The translations under genes were made by a program, and so were the position numbers. DNA of 51,365 nucleotides from Saccharicrinis sp. (GTDB lineage: Bacteria; Bacteroidota; Bacteroidia; Bacteroidales; Marinilabiliaceae), in NCBI GenBank assembly GCA_024635555.1, contig JAGXIO010000235.1, positions 1-51,365 on the forward strand, read 5' to 3'. Below the pieces are notes generated by a model. It did no database searches, was not told the origin of the DNA, and worked only from the letters and a program-made list of their open reading frames with translations. Position 1 is the first letter of the stretch. Each line of letters begins with the position of its first letter. This document shows, in pieces, positions 1 to 7,687 of the stretch.

Positions 1-66
1 GGCAAAAAGTCTGGAACGGTTCTGATTTTCAAGGCGCTTATACAGAACCGTTCCAGACTTTTTGCC
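1..66. repeat. 24-bp perfect inverted repeat
   Basis: Positions 1-24 and 43-66 are exact reverse complements, separated by an 18-base loop. On RNA this would be a very stable stem. The left arm begins at the first base of the window, so the element may extend further left. No long T-run follows on either side within view, so a classical terminator is not shown; it may be a transposon end pair, a MITE or the terminator of an unseen gene. Confidence 0.8.
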
Positions 67-507
67 TTGGGATGGCTTCCCGCCTAATTAAATTTTTGGC
101 GGCGGGATGTCGCTTTGCTCCAGATGGCATGGGGCAGGGAGCTTGGGGCCGATTAAATAGATTAGAGGCTTGGGCTGTGGACTCCAAGCTGGTTAGCGTT
201 AGGGATTGAAGCGGATATCCTTTTTGTGAGGTACGAGCAAAAAGATTGTAGCGCAAAGCCCGACCCGATGCAACAGTCAACACCCAACGGAGAAATGCAG
301 CAGGGAGGGGAACGCCCATGGAAAAGCAGAATAGGATGGGATAATTACTGCCTAAAATAGCCTAAAATGTTAGATTGGGACTAAATTTGAAAGCTTATAA
401 TCCATTGGTAAGAGGTATAAGTAGGACCTCACGTTGATAATTTGTGCAAGAACTCGTATGATTAAACTAATATCCATCTGCAAAAATGTCAGTACTTTTA
501 TAGCGTA
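67..507. other. non-coding region with part of a dispersed repeat
   Basis: No credible gene was found here. A 93-codon open frame on the minus strand (38-319) has no recognisable domain and runs through the inverted repeat at 1-66 and the dispersed repeat at 81-150, so it is treated as repeat-derived. The right part (about 320-507) is AT-rich, with a short direct repeat of cctaaaat near 352-369 and nothing else I can name. Confidence 0.5.
81..150. repeat. dispersed intergenic repeat, copy 1
   Basis: This stretch shares an ordered set of words with 8978-9038: cgcctaattaaat, then a ggnggnggga motif, then catgg followed by gagcttgggg. Here CCCGCC (79-84) can pair with GGCGGG (101-106). The two copies differ in spacing, so they look like decayed members of a family rather than a recent duplication. 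Confidence 0.4.
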
Positions 508-667
508 TTTAACCTGAAAAATGCACGCATTTTTCACTTTCCGCTATTATAGGCGGAAAGCCGAAAAAGTTTAAGTAAACTTTTTCGAGGGTTAACCCTC
601 GATTCTGCTTAGGCAGAATCGGCCTTTGGTGCCCTATTCATAAAATTTATGAATAGGGCAGGTTAAA
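508..667. repeat. multi-hairpin element with terminal inverted repeats
   Basis: The block is bounded by tttaacctg (508-516) and its exact reverse complement caggttaaa (659-667). Between them are six perfect inverted repeats in a row: 515-536, 537-560, 562-587, 585-602, 601-620 and 630-660, with arms of 8 to 15 bases and loops of 0 to 8 bases. Neighbouring palindromes abut or share a few bases, so almost every base is in a stem. As RNA or single-stranded DNA it would form a closed multi-branch structure. It ends about 155 bases before the metallopeptidase start. A single related left end (18 of 19 bases) occurs at 47241-47259. No open frame lies in it. It may be a MITE-like element or a structured RNA. 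Confidence 0.75.
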
Positions 668-821
668 AAATATATTGGTGTTTTTAATTAATTAATGTTC
701 TGGCAAACTTTTTGAAATGAGTTTGGGCTGTGTTAATTTTGGACAAAAGGTGCGTTACCTATGTTTTTTGTTGACAGAATAACACAAAGAATTAAAATTT
801 TAAAATTATAACTATACAACT

Positions 822-1517
822 ATGGGCTTATTAATCATTATTGGTGTGTTTTTTTTGGTGAGCTGGGGAATAAGCTCAACATTGAAAAAGAAATTTAAGG
901 AATATTCCAAGGTACCTATGGCCTACGGAATGACAGGGAAAGATGTGGCAGAAAAAATGCTACGAGACAACGACATTCGCGATGTAAGGGTAGTATCGGT
1001 AGGTGGCCAGTTGACTGACCATTATAACCCGGCCAACAAAACGGTAAACCTAAGCCCCGAAGTATATTCTGGGAACGGCGTTTCATCGGCTGCGGTGGCT
1101 GCTCACGAATGTGGCCATGCCGTACAACACGCTCACGGGTATGCTGCGCTTGAATTGCGCTCGGCACTGGTGCCTATTCAGAATGTGAGCGCCAATGTTT
1201 TAAACGTGATTTTTATGGTGATGATATTTGGTGGTTTGTTACTTCCTGGACTTTTACCCTATAAGTTGGCATTGCAAATTATAATTGCTTGTTACGCTAT
1301 TTTTACCCTGTTTGCATTTATTACCTTACCTGTGGAAATTAATGCTTCGCACAGGGCACTGGTATGGCTAGACAGCAGCGGTGTGGCAACCGGAGCCATT
1401 CATTACAAAACCAAAGACGCACTAAAGTGGGCTGCGTACACTTATGTGGTAGCGGCACTATCTTCGCTGGTTATGCTTTTGTTTTATGTGCTCCGTTACA
1501 TAGGTTTGAACGACTAA
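822..1517 (+). CDS. neutral zinc metallopeptidase, YugP family
   Basis: A 231-residue membrane zinc peptidase of the YugP-like family (Pfam Zn_peptidase_2). The HECGH motif at residues 95-99 gives the two zinc-binding histidines and the catalytic glutamate, and the Glu in the later LPVEINAS stretch is the likely third ligand. Residues 1-18 form an N-terminal membrane segment, and three further hydrophobic segments cover roughly 120-148, 152-172 and 208-227. Length is normal for the family. The physiological substrate is not known for the family. The gene stands alone, with a strong terminator at 1539-1574, and its 5' side faces the hairpin element at 508-667. Confidence 0.92.
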   Translation: MGLLIIIGVFFLVSWGISSTLKKKFKEYSKVPMAYGMTGKDVAEKMLRDNDIRDVRVVSVGGQLTDHYNPANKTVNLSPEVYSGNGVSSAAVAAHECGHAVQHAHGYAALELRSALVPIQNVSANVLNVIFMVMIFGGLLLPGLLPYKLALQIIIACYAIFTLFAFITLPVEINASHRALVWLDSSGVATGAIHYKTKDALKWAAYTYVVAALSSLVMLLFYVLRYIGLND

Positions 1518-1538
1518 AATAATGCTATTAAAAATTGA

Positions 1539-1574
1539 GCCTCTTTCTCGTTTTCGGGAAAGAGGCTTTTTTTT
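1539..1574 (+). terminator. Rho-independent terminator of the metallopeptidase gene
   Basis: A perfect 9-bp stem, GCCTCTTTC (1539-1547) with GAAAGAGGC (1558-1566), is followed by eight T residues. It lies 22 bases after the stop codon. Confidence 0.9.
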
Positions 1575-1654
1575 ATAAAATATAAATATATGATAAAGCT
1601 TTTTTTTGCGTTATATTTGTTCTTTGTTTAACACAACACATAAATTTTACTCCA

Positions 1655-2263
1655 GTGAAAAAGTTATTTAAATCCACATTTTTTGTAGTAGTAGTTTTTT
1701 TTAGTCTGAACGTTTTAATGTACGCGCAGGAAGCTGAGACATCGGGTCTTGATGGTGGCAGCTTAGACAGCCAGTTTGATTATATCATCACAAAATCGAA
1801 TTCGTATGAGGCATTTCAGGTGGTAAAAAAAACCTGGCTATATAAGGTAAAAAGTAATTCCTTGGATTCGGTTAAAGGACTCAGGGATAATATTGTTACC
1901 TTAGAAAACAATGTGCAGGAACAGCAAAAGGAAATTAATGTATTAAAATCGAGCTTACAGGAAACAAATAGTAAGCTAGAAATAGCAAGTAGCGAAAAGG
2001 ACAGCTTTGCTTTTATCGGCATGCGCTTAACCAAGAGTACATATAGTGCGATGGTTTGGACCATCATATTTATATTGATTTTAGCCTTGCTGGTCATGCT
2101 ATTTCTTTTTAAACGTAGCAATACGGTAACCGTAAAAACAAAAGAATTATTACACGATAAGCAAGAGGAGTTTGATGCACACAGAAAATGGGCACTAGAA
2201 CGAGAACAAACTTTGGCGCGTGATTTAAATAAACTAAAACAAAAATATAAAGGGCTTGATTAG
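1655..2263 (+). CDS. signal-peptide-bearing coiled-coil membrane protein, unknown function
   Basis: A 202-residue protein with a signal peptide (residues 1-24, ending MYA before QEA), a heptad-like coiled coil around 70-115, one membrane segment at 131-152 and a charged helical cytoplasmic tail. The start is GTG at 1655; no ATG lies near. A -7 type box TATATTTG sits at 1612-1619, which fits this start. Proteins of this layout in Bacteroidota are, from memory, sometimes labelled tRNA (guanine-N1)-methyltransferase, but nothing here resembles TrmD: there is no SPOUT fold motif and the protein is exported. The next gene, a membrane histidine kinase, follows after about 100 bases, so it could be an accessory to that sensor; this is inference from position only. 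Confidence 0.8.
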   Translation: MKKLFKSTFFVVVVFFSLNVLMYAQEAETSGLDGGSLDSQFDYIITKSNSYEAFQVVKKTWLYKVKSNSLDSVKGLRDNIVTLENNVQEQQKEINVLKSSLQETNSKLEIASSEKDSFAFIGMRLTKSTYSAMVWTIIFILILALLVMLFLFKRSNTVTVKTKELLHDKQEEFDAHRKWALEREQTLARDLNKLKQKYKGLD

Positions 2264-2369
2264 AGCTCTTTATATCGATATCGCATCAACCAAATAATCG
2301 GATTATATTCTTGTATTTAAATCATTTTTATATCTTTACAGATATTCTGTGCCTAGATTTAATATACAA

Positions 2370-3374
2370 ATGGGTCATCTATTTAAAGGATTTATAGCGA
2401 TATCGCTGCTTTTTTTTTCAGCTAGCATCTATGCTCAAGAAGCATTGGGCACTCCTTTTTTAAAATTTTCAAGCCTTTTAAAAGAAAGCTCTCTTAACTA
2501 TTTTTTGGAATTGACCACCCTCATGGGCGATTCGCAAGCTGGCGGATGTTCTTTATATTTCTTCGGAATATCGTTCCTTCTTATACTTGTGGTGGTGTTT
2601 TTTGTTTTGTTTTGGCTTAGCATTAGGACGAACAAAAAATTGAAAAACAAATATCACGAAATGGAAAAATTAAATGCCACCAAGGATAAATTCTTTTCAA
2701 TTATTGCGCACGACTTAAAGAGCCCGTTTAATTCTTTAATGGGTTTTTCGGAGGTGCTTAGCCTTCAGGTAGAAAATAAAAGCCCTAAAGAAATTATGGC
2801 CTATAGTAGGTCAATATACAACTCCACCCGCAAGCTTTATTCATTGGTAGACACATTGCTGCAGTGGTCGCGCACACAATTGGGCACCACTGATTACAAT
2901 CCGGAGCGATTAGATGTAAAAGTTTTGACACTTAATGTTGTATCCATTCTTAAAATTAATGCCGAGGAAAAAGACATTATCATTTCAATTGATATTGACA
3001 ATAACCTTACGGCATGGGCCGACAAAGATTTGTTTAGTGCCGTGCTCCGCAACCTAGTGAGTAATGCTATTAAATTTTCGAGAGTTGGCAGTGTTATAAA
3101 GGTGTCGGCCATTAGAAAAACCAATTTTGTGGAAGTGTCTGTTAGCGATACTGGTGTTGGTATTAGTACTGATAATTTGCTCAAAATGTTTAGGGTAGAT
3201 GCCAATATTACAACCGTAGGAACTTTAAATGAAAAAGGTACCGGGCTAGGATTGGCCTTGTGCAAAGAATTTGCAGAAATTAACAAAGGTGCGATAAGTG
3301 TGGAAAGCAAACTCGAAAAAGGAAGTGTTTTTAAGTTTACTGTGCCCGTGAGCACCAACTATAGTTTAAATTAA
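2370..3374 (+). CDS. membrane sensor histidine kinase
   Basis: A 334-residue orphan histidine kinase. It has a signal peptide or first membrane segment (residues 1-23, ending IYAQEA), a short extracytoplasmic stretch, a second membrane segment near 60-84, a HisKA domain with the H-box HDLKSP (His114) and a HATPase domain with N-box LVSNAIKFS (Asn232), G1 box DTGVGIS and G2 box GTGLGLAL. The sensory domain is only about 35 residues long, so it probably senses through the membrane or a partner. The frame is open from a GTG at 2349, but the ATG at 2370 gives a proper signal peptide and leaves room for an upstream promoter. No response regulator is adjacent. xseB follows after 6 bases. Confidence 0.88.
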   Translation: MGHLFKGFIAISLLFFSASIYAQEALGTPFLKFSSLLKESSLNYFLELTTLMGDSQAGGCSLYFFGISFLLILVVVFFVLFWLSIRTNKKLKNKYHEMEKLNATKDKFFSIIAHDLKSPFNSLMGFSEVLSLQVENKSPKEIMAYSRSIYNSTRKLYSLVDTLLQWSRTQLGTTDYNPERLDVKVLTLNVVSILKINAEEKDIIISIDIDNNLTAWADKDLFSAVLRNLVSNAIKFSRVGSVIKVSAIRKTNFVEVSVSDTGVGISTDNLLKMFRVDANITTVGTLNEKGTGLGLALCKEFAEINKGAISVESKLEKGSVFKFTVPVSTNYSLN

Positions 3375-3380
3375 TACCGT

Positions 3381-3581
3381 ATGACGAAAAAAAAAATGGG
3401 CTATGTGGAGGCCATTACCGAAATAGAAGATATACTTGAAAAAATTGAGGATAATAAATTGGATGTAGACGAACTGGCTGAACAGGTAAAAAGAGTTTCT
3501 GTTTTACTAAAAATATGCAAAGAAAAGCTTCATAATACTGAAATAGAGGTAGATAATATCCTCAAGGAAATTGAAGATTAA
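3381..3581 (+). CDS. xseB: exodeoxyribonuclease VII small subunit
   Basis: A 66-residue helical protein of the XseB family. It forms the non-catalytic small subunit that binds XseA in exonuclease VII, which degrades single-stranded DNA. The family pattern is clear: YVEAITEIEDILEKIE, then LDVDELAEQVKR and a helix containing CKEKL. Length is typical (60-80 residues). xseA is not in the window; instead the gene sits 6 bases downstream of a histidine kinase, so the two are probably co-transcribed by chance of arrangement. Confidence 0.92.
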   Translation: MTKKKMGYVEAITEIEDILEKIEDNKLDVDELAEQVKRVSVLLKICKEKLHNTEIEVDNILKEIED

Positions 3582-3587
3582 AAAAAA

Positions 3588-3637
3588 TGCCCGATAGGTC
3601 TGCACATTAAATTAAGACAAGTGGTGCTGTACGGGCA
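3588..3637. terminator. possible hairpin between convergent xseB and pgl
   Basis: TGCCCG (3588-3593) pairs with CGGGCA (3632-3637), enclosing a smaller gcac/gtgc pairing. It lies between convergent genes with A-rich DNA to its left, so it could stop minus-strand transcripts. The loop is long and the call is weak. Confidence 0.35.
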
Positions 3638-3666
3638 ATGTTTATTTCTAAGGTTCTCAGTATAAC

Positions 3667-4368
3667 TTACAGTTTTTTAGCAACATCCTTATCTATAAGC
3701 CAAAATGGATTACTCACCAAAGCTGCTGGATACGCCTCGGAACCTGACTTTTGATTTATTATCTCATCCAACTTATCGGCTTTTTCCTCCCCTGTAACCA
3801 GAAAATATATTTCTTTGGCATGATTGATAACCTGTCCCGTTAACGACACTCTTTTTTGTCCTGATTGCGGATGTGTGGCCACCACGCAATTTCCGGGAGC
3901 ATTCCATAATTGTATTTCATGCGGAAAAATAGAGGCTGTATGCCCATCATCGCCCATTCCCAGCAGCATAATGTCAAACTGAGGGAGACCCTCTACCTTA
4001 GGCAATTTATCGTTGAGAAGTTGATTATATTTCTCACAGGCTTCCTTAGGACTTAACTCCCCTAGTACCCGATGCACATTTACTTCCGGAACATCCACTT
4101 TCGACAATAGATGATCCATCGTCATTTTATAATTGCTCTCTACATCCGTTGGAGGAACACAGCGCTCATCGCCCCAAAACAAATGCACCTTGCTCCAATT
4201 TATGGAGTCGGCATAACGATGTGCCAGCTCATCAAAAATAGCCTTGGGAGTACTACCGCCCGACAAAGCTACATTCACTTTATCACTTTGTGCAGTGCGC
4301 TCTTTTAATAGCTTACCAAAAAATTCAGCTAACTCTAGTTTTGAATCGAATATCTTTATGTTGCTCAT
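3667..4368 (-). CDS. pgl: 6-phosphogluconolactonase
   Basis: Hydrolyses 6-phosphogluconolactone to 6-phosphogluconate, the second step of the oxidative pentose phosphate pathway, in the cytosol. Family motifs are present: LSGGSTPK (sugar-phosphate binding), DERCVP followed by SNYKM, and GMGDDGHTASIFP with the catalytic histidine region. From the ATG at 4368 the protein has 233 residues, the normal length, and begins MSNIKIF. The frame stays open to an ATG at 4440, adding 24 residues (MKNLSMKDII...) that have no counterpart in the family; I treat that extension as unlikely. It lies directly downstream of zwf, so the two enzymes of the pathway entry are co-transcribed. Confidence 0.93.
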   Translation of the reverse strand: MSNIKIFDSKLELAEFFGKLLKERTAQSDKVNVALSGGSTPKAIFDELAHRYADSINWSKVHLFWGDERCVPPTDVESNYKMTMDHLLSKVDVPEVNVHRVLGELSPKEACEKYNQLLNDKLPKVEGLPQFDIMLLGMGDDGHTASIFPHEIQLWNAPGNCVVATHPQSGQKRVSLTGQVINHAKEIYFLVTGEEKADKLDEIINQKSGSEAYPAALVSNPFWLIDKDVAKKL

Positions 4369-4497
4369 TTTAGTTGATTTAAAGCCATTCTCTATTCTTG
4401 ATAATTTCTCAATTATATCTTTCATTGACAAATTTTTCATTAATCTCTCAAACTTCGCTCCTCTGCCCCATGCCCCTCGCTCGTTGTCCCCTGCCTT

Positions 4498-6033
4498 TTA
4501 AAGCTCGCAATAATTACCATCGTCGGACAGATTTTTACAAGGATACCTCCAGGTAAGATCAGAACCTTCAATTAAATCATCGGCCACATCGGGTCCCCAG
4601 CTGCCTGCTGGGTAACCGTGCACTTTACTACCTTTATTATTTTTCCAAGCATCTTGTATAGGTTTTACAAATTCCCAAGCGGCCTCAACGGCATCGCCCC
4701 TGGAATAAAGGGTGGAGTCGCCCAACATGCAATCGTGTAGCAAACGTTCGTATGCACTCGGTAGATATACATCGGCCAAATCGGAATAATGAAAATCCAT
4801 ATTCACGTTTTGCACATTAAATCCGGCACCAGGGACTTTCATTCCAAACTTAAGCAGTAAGCCCTCGTCGGGTTGGATACGGATAACCAATTGATTTTGC
4901 TGTTGGGCAATAGCAGCGTTACTCGAAAACAAGTGATGAGGGGTAGATTTAAAGTGAATTACTACCTCCGTAACTCTTGTGGGCAACATTTTACCGGTAC
5001 GTATATAAAACGGTACGCCGCCCCATCGCATATTGTCGATAAAAAATTTCATAGCCACATAAGTCTCTGTCCTCGATTCCGGATCTACGCCCTGCTCTTC
5101 GCGATATCCTTTTGCTTCTTCTCCTTTTACGGTTGAAGCGATATACTGACCGCGTATCACATATTTATCAACCTCTTCTTCCTTAATAGGCCTAAGCGAT
5201 TGCAGCACCTTTACAATTTCGTTACGAATACTATTGGAATCGATAAGGGATGGTGGCTCCATGGCGGTTAAACTGGCCAAAAGCAAAAGGTGGTTTTGAA
5301 CCATATCGCGTAATGCACCCGATCCTTCATAATACCCTCCCCTACTACCTACACCTATACTCTCGGCTGATGTTATCTCTACATGACTCACATAATTACG
5401 ATTCCAAAGGGGTTCGAAAATAGAATTGGAGAAACGGGTTACCAAAAGATTTTGTACCGTTTCTTTTCCCAAATAATGGTCGATACGATAAATTTGCTTT
5501 TCGCGGAAGTTCCTGAACAGACTATCGTTCAATTCTTTGGCTGTTTCTAAATCGTAACCGAAAGGCTTTTCCACAATGAGTCTGCTAAAACCCTCATCCT
5601 CGTTGTTTAAACCGTGCTTAGCCAAATGGCAGGGAATTATTGTGTACATGCTCGGTGGGGTAGCGAGGTAAAAGATAAAATTATTGTCGGTACCCAAGTC
5701 TTTATCCAAACCCAGCAATTTATCTTTAAATCCTGCGTACTCGTTTTCCTCTTTTGTGTTAAACGCGTAATAAAATAGCTTTTGCAAAAAAGCATCTATT
5801 TTTGATGTAAGAGAGCTATCTGTTTTGTTTAAGGCAAATTTTTCGATTCCCTCTTTCATTTTTTCGCGAAACTGGTTATCCGTCAATTCGGTTCTGCCCA
5901 AACCTAGGATGGCAAAATTATTTGGTAAAAATTTCTTATCGTACAAATCAAAAACTGCCGGAACAAGTTTGCGATAAGTAAGGTCGCCCGAAGCGCCAAA
6001 AATAACAAGTATATGGTTTTTAGGTGTTTTCAT
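4498..6033 (-). CDS. zwf: glucose-6-phosphate 1-dehydrogenase
   Basis: Oxidises glucose-6-phosphate to 6-phosphogluconolactone with NAD(P)+, opening the oxidative pentose phosphate pathway. The 511-residue protein has the N-terminal dinucleotide-binding motif GASGDLTYRK (about residues 13-22) and the substrate site RIDHYLGKE. The frame is open upstream to 6099, but those residues are hydrophobic and unlike the family; the ATG at 6033 (MKTPKNHILVIFGASGDL) is the natural start. pgl follows 129 bases downstream when its internal start is used. gnd, often third in such operons, is absent here. Confidence 0.97.
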   Translation of the reverse strand: MKTPKNHILVIFGASGDLTYRKLVPAVFDLYDKKFLPNNFAILGLGRTELTDNQFREKMKEGIEKFALNKTDSSLTSKIDAFLQKLFYYAFNTKEENEYAGFKDKLLGLDKDLGTDNNFIFYLATPPSMYTIIPCHLAKHGLNNEDEGFSRLIVEKPFGYDLETAKELNDSLFRNFREKQIYRIDHYLGKETVQNLLVTRFSNSIFEPLWNRNYVSHVEITSAESIGVGSRGGYYEGSGALRDMVQNHLLLLASLTAMEPPSLIDSNSIRNEIVKVLQSLRPIKEEEVDKYVIRGQYIASTVKGEEAKGYREEQGVDPESRTETYVAMKFFIDNMRWGGVPFYIRTGKMLPTRVTEVVIHFKSTPHHLFSSNAAIAQQQNQLVIRIQPDEGLLLKFGMKVPGAGFNVQNVNMDFHYSDLADVYLPSAYERLLHDCMLGDSTLYSRGDAVEAAWEFVKPIQDAWKNNKGSKVHGYPAGSWGPDVADDLIEGSDLTWRYPCKNLSDDGNYCEL

Positions 6034-6172
6034 ATATTTAAAAATACAACTATTAAAAAGATCAATGATAAAACAAATTAAGGTAAGGTAAAAGTACAAC
6101 CATTAACAAACAAAATTTCATTTGGTTGCAGGATGTATTCATAGGGATTCCCAAACCTGTATGTGTTTTTAT

Positions 6173-7426
6173 CTAATGGTTGATGGCCTCCACAGGATCC
6201 ATTTTACTGGCTTTGTTGGCCGGTATATAACCCGAAATGATGCCCAGAAAAATAGATATAAACAGCCCTCTGAAAATATTCCAAAATGTAAGTGGCACAG
6301 CTAAATCCATTAGGGAATTTGCAATGAGGATGAAAATGAAAATAAGTAGTAAACCCGCTGCACCGCCTAGAAGACTAAGAAAAATACTCTCGAACAAAAA
6401 TTGCCACAGTATAAATCTTCGCTTTGCACCCAACGCTTTTTGAATACCAATAATACGGGTACGCTCCTTAACGGATACAAACATAATATTGGCAATACCG
6501 AAGCCTCCCACCAAAATGGAAAAACCACCTATAAGCCATCCTGCTAAATTAATTATTACGAACAGACCATCGAACTGCTTTTGTATGATACTTATCCGGT
6601 TTAACGCAAAGGAATTGCCTTCTTTGGGTTTCAATTTTCGATCGACGCGCAAAATGCCTTCTAACTCACTCATTAAATCATCCACCTCTACGCCATCTTT
6701 GGCTTTAACGATAATCATGGGCTGTACGCTCCCACTGCGTATGTTAAATATGTTTTTTGCAAAATTTAATGGCATCACCGCATTATTATCGAGGCTATTA
6801 CCAAAAAGATCCTTGCCTTGTCGCAGTATCACCCCTACTACAGTAAGTTTTCGACCGGCTATTTTTACTCGCTTGCCAATAGGATCTTCATCCCTAAAGA
6901 GCTTATCGGCCACTTCGGCGCCTAGCACAACGATGTTAGTTCCTCGATTGGATTCAAAAGGCGAGAAATACCTCCCCTTGCTGATTTCAAAAGTCCAGTT
7001 TTTATCAAAGTTGTGGGTAACCCCTAAAATCTGCACGTTATCGAATGAGTTATCTTCGTAAATCACTTTTTTTTGCGAAGAAATTGAAAATGTGGCCGCC
7101 TGTGCAAGTTGCGATTTGCGTTCAATTACCCTAAGTTCATTTATGGTGGGCTGTGGACGATTCATATACCGCCACCAAGGATATTCTGTTTCGCCTTCAG
7201 GAGGTGTCCACGGCCATTTTTGCACATAAACCACTTTATCGCCCAAAGATTGAACACTGTCTCGAATTCGCTTTTCAAGATAGTCTATTAGTGTAAAAAC
7301 AGATATAATGGAAAATATACCAATAGTTACCCCACTTAACGTTAAGATTGTGCGTAGCTTATTGGAGATTAACGCGTTATACGCAAACAGAATACTCTCC
7401 TTAAAAAACTTAAATATGATTATCAT
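6173..7426 (-). CDS. MacB/FtsX-type ABC transporter permease
   Basis: A 417-residue permease of the MacB/LolC-like class. Residues about 17-47 hold the first membrane helix with the LRTILTLSGVTIGI motif typical of MacB permeases; roughly 50-280 form the periplasmic core domain; the C-terminal FtsX domain carries three helices with a VKERTRIIGIQKALGAKR coupling segment. Such proteins transmit force from a cytosolic ATPase to move substrates (peptides, lipoproteins, drugs) out of the periplasmic leaflet. No ATP-binding subunit lies beside it; lolD at 40504-41154 is far away, so its partner is unknown. A 139-base gap with no clear terminator separates it from zwf. Confidence 0.88.
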   Translation of the reverse strand: MIIIFKFFKESILFAYNALISNKLRTILTLSGVTIGIFSIISVFTLIDYLEKRIRDSVQSLGDKVVYVQKWPWTPPEGETEYPWWRYMNRPQPTINELRVIERKSQLAQAATFSISSQKKVIYEDNSFDNVQILGVTHNFDKNWTFEISKGRYFSPFESNRGTNIVVLGAEVADKLFRDEDPIGKRVKIAGRKLTVVGVILRQGKDLFGNSLDNNAVMPLNFAKNIFNIRSGSVQPMIIVKAKDGVEVDDLMSELEGILRVDRKLKPKEGNSFALNRISIIQKQFDGLFVIINLAGWLIGGFSILVGGFGIANIMFVSVKERTRIIGIQKALGAKRRFILWQFLFESIFLSLLGGAAGLLLIFIFILIANSLMDLAVPLTFWNIFRGLFISIFLGIISGYIPANKASKMDPVEAINH

Positions 7427-7636
7427 TTCACCGTGTTTTTGCTCGGGTAAGTTATAAAAAAATCGTGAAGTGCGTGTTTAAAGTCAGCTAGGAAGTGATG
7501 GGTTATGGTAAGTATTAGGTAAGGAGAAAAGTTTGAAATATATTATGATGCTAATTTAAGCAACAAATAATTTCCAAATTCTCCAACCACTAAGAATACA
7601 ATCGCATATGTGCGGTTTAATTTAGTAAATACATAG

Positions 7637-7665
7637 TTGAATATAAACCATTTTTTTTATTTTCG
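7637..7665 (+). promoter_or_regulatory. Bacteroidota-type promoter of the uracil permease
   Basis: A TTG at 7637-7639 and TATTTTCG at 7658-7665, 18 bases apart, resemble the Bacteroidota -33 TTTG / -7 TAnnTTTG promoter. Transcription would begin near 7672, just before the ATG at 7688. This argues that the TTG is a promoter element and not the start codon of the longer open frame. Confidence 0.5.
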
Positions 7666-7687
7666 CAGCGCATCCAAATTTATACTT

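Noticed and set aside
38-319. Minus-strand open frame of 93 codons
   Set aside because: It crosses the inverted repeat and dispersed repeat, has no domain or signal, and is probably repeat-derived.
1655-2263. tRNA (guanine-N1)-methyltransferase label
   Set aside because: The protein has a signal peptide, a coiled coil and a membrane helix, and no methyltransferase motif.
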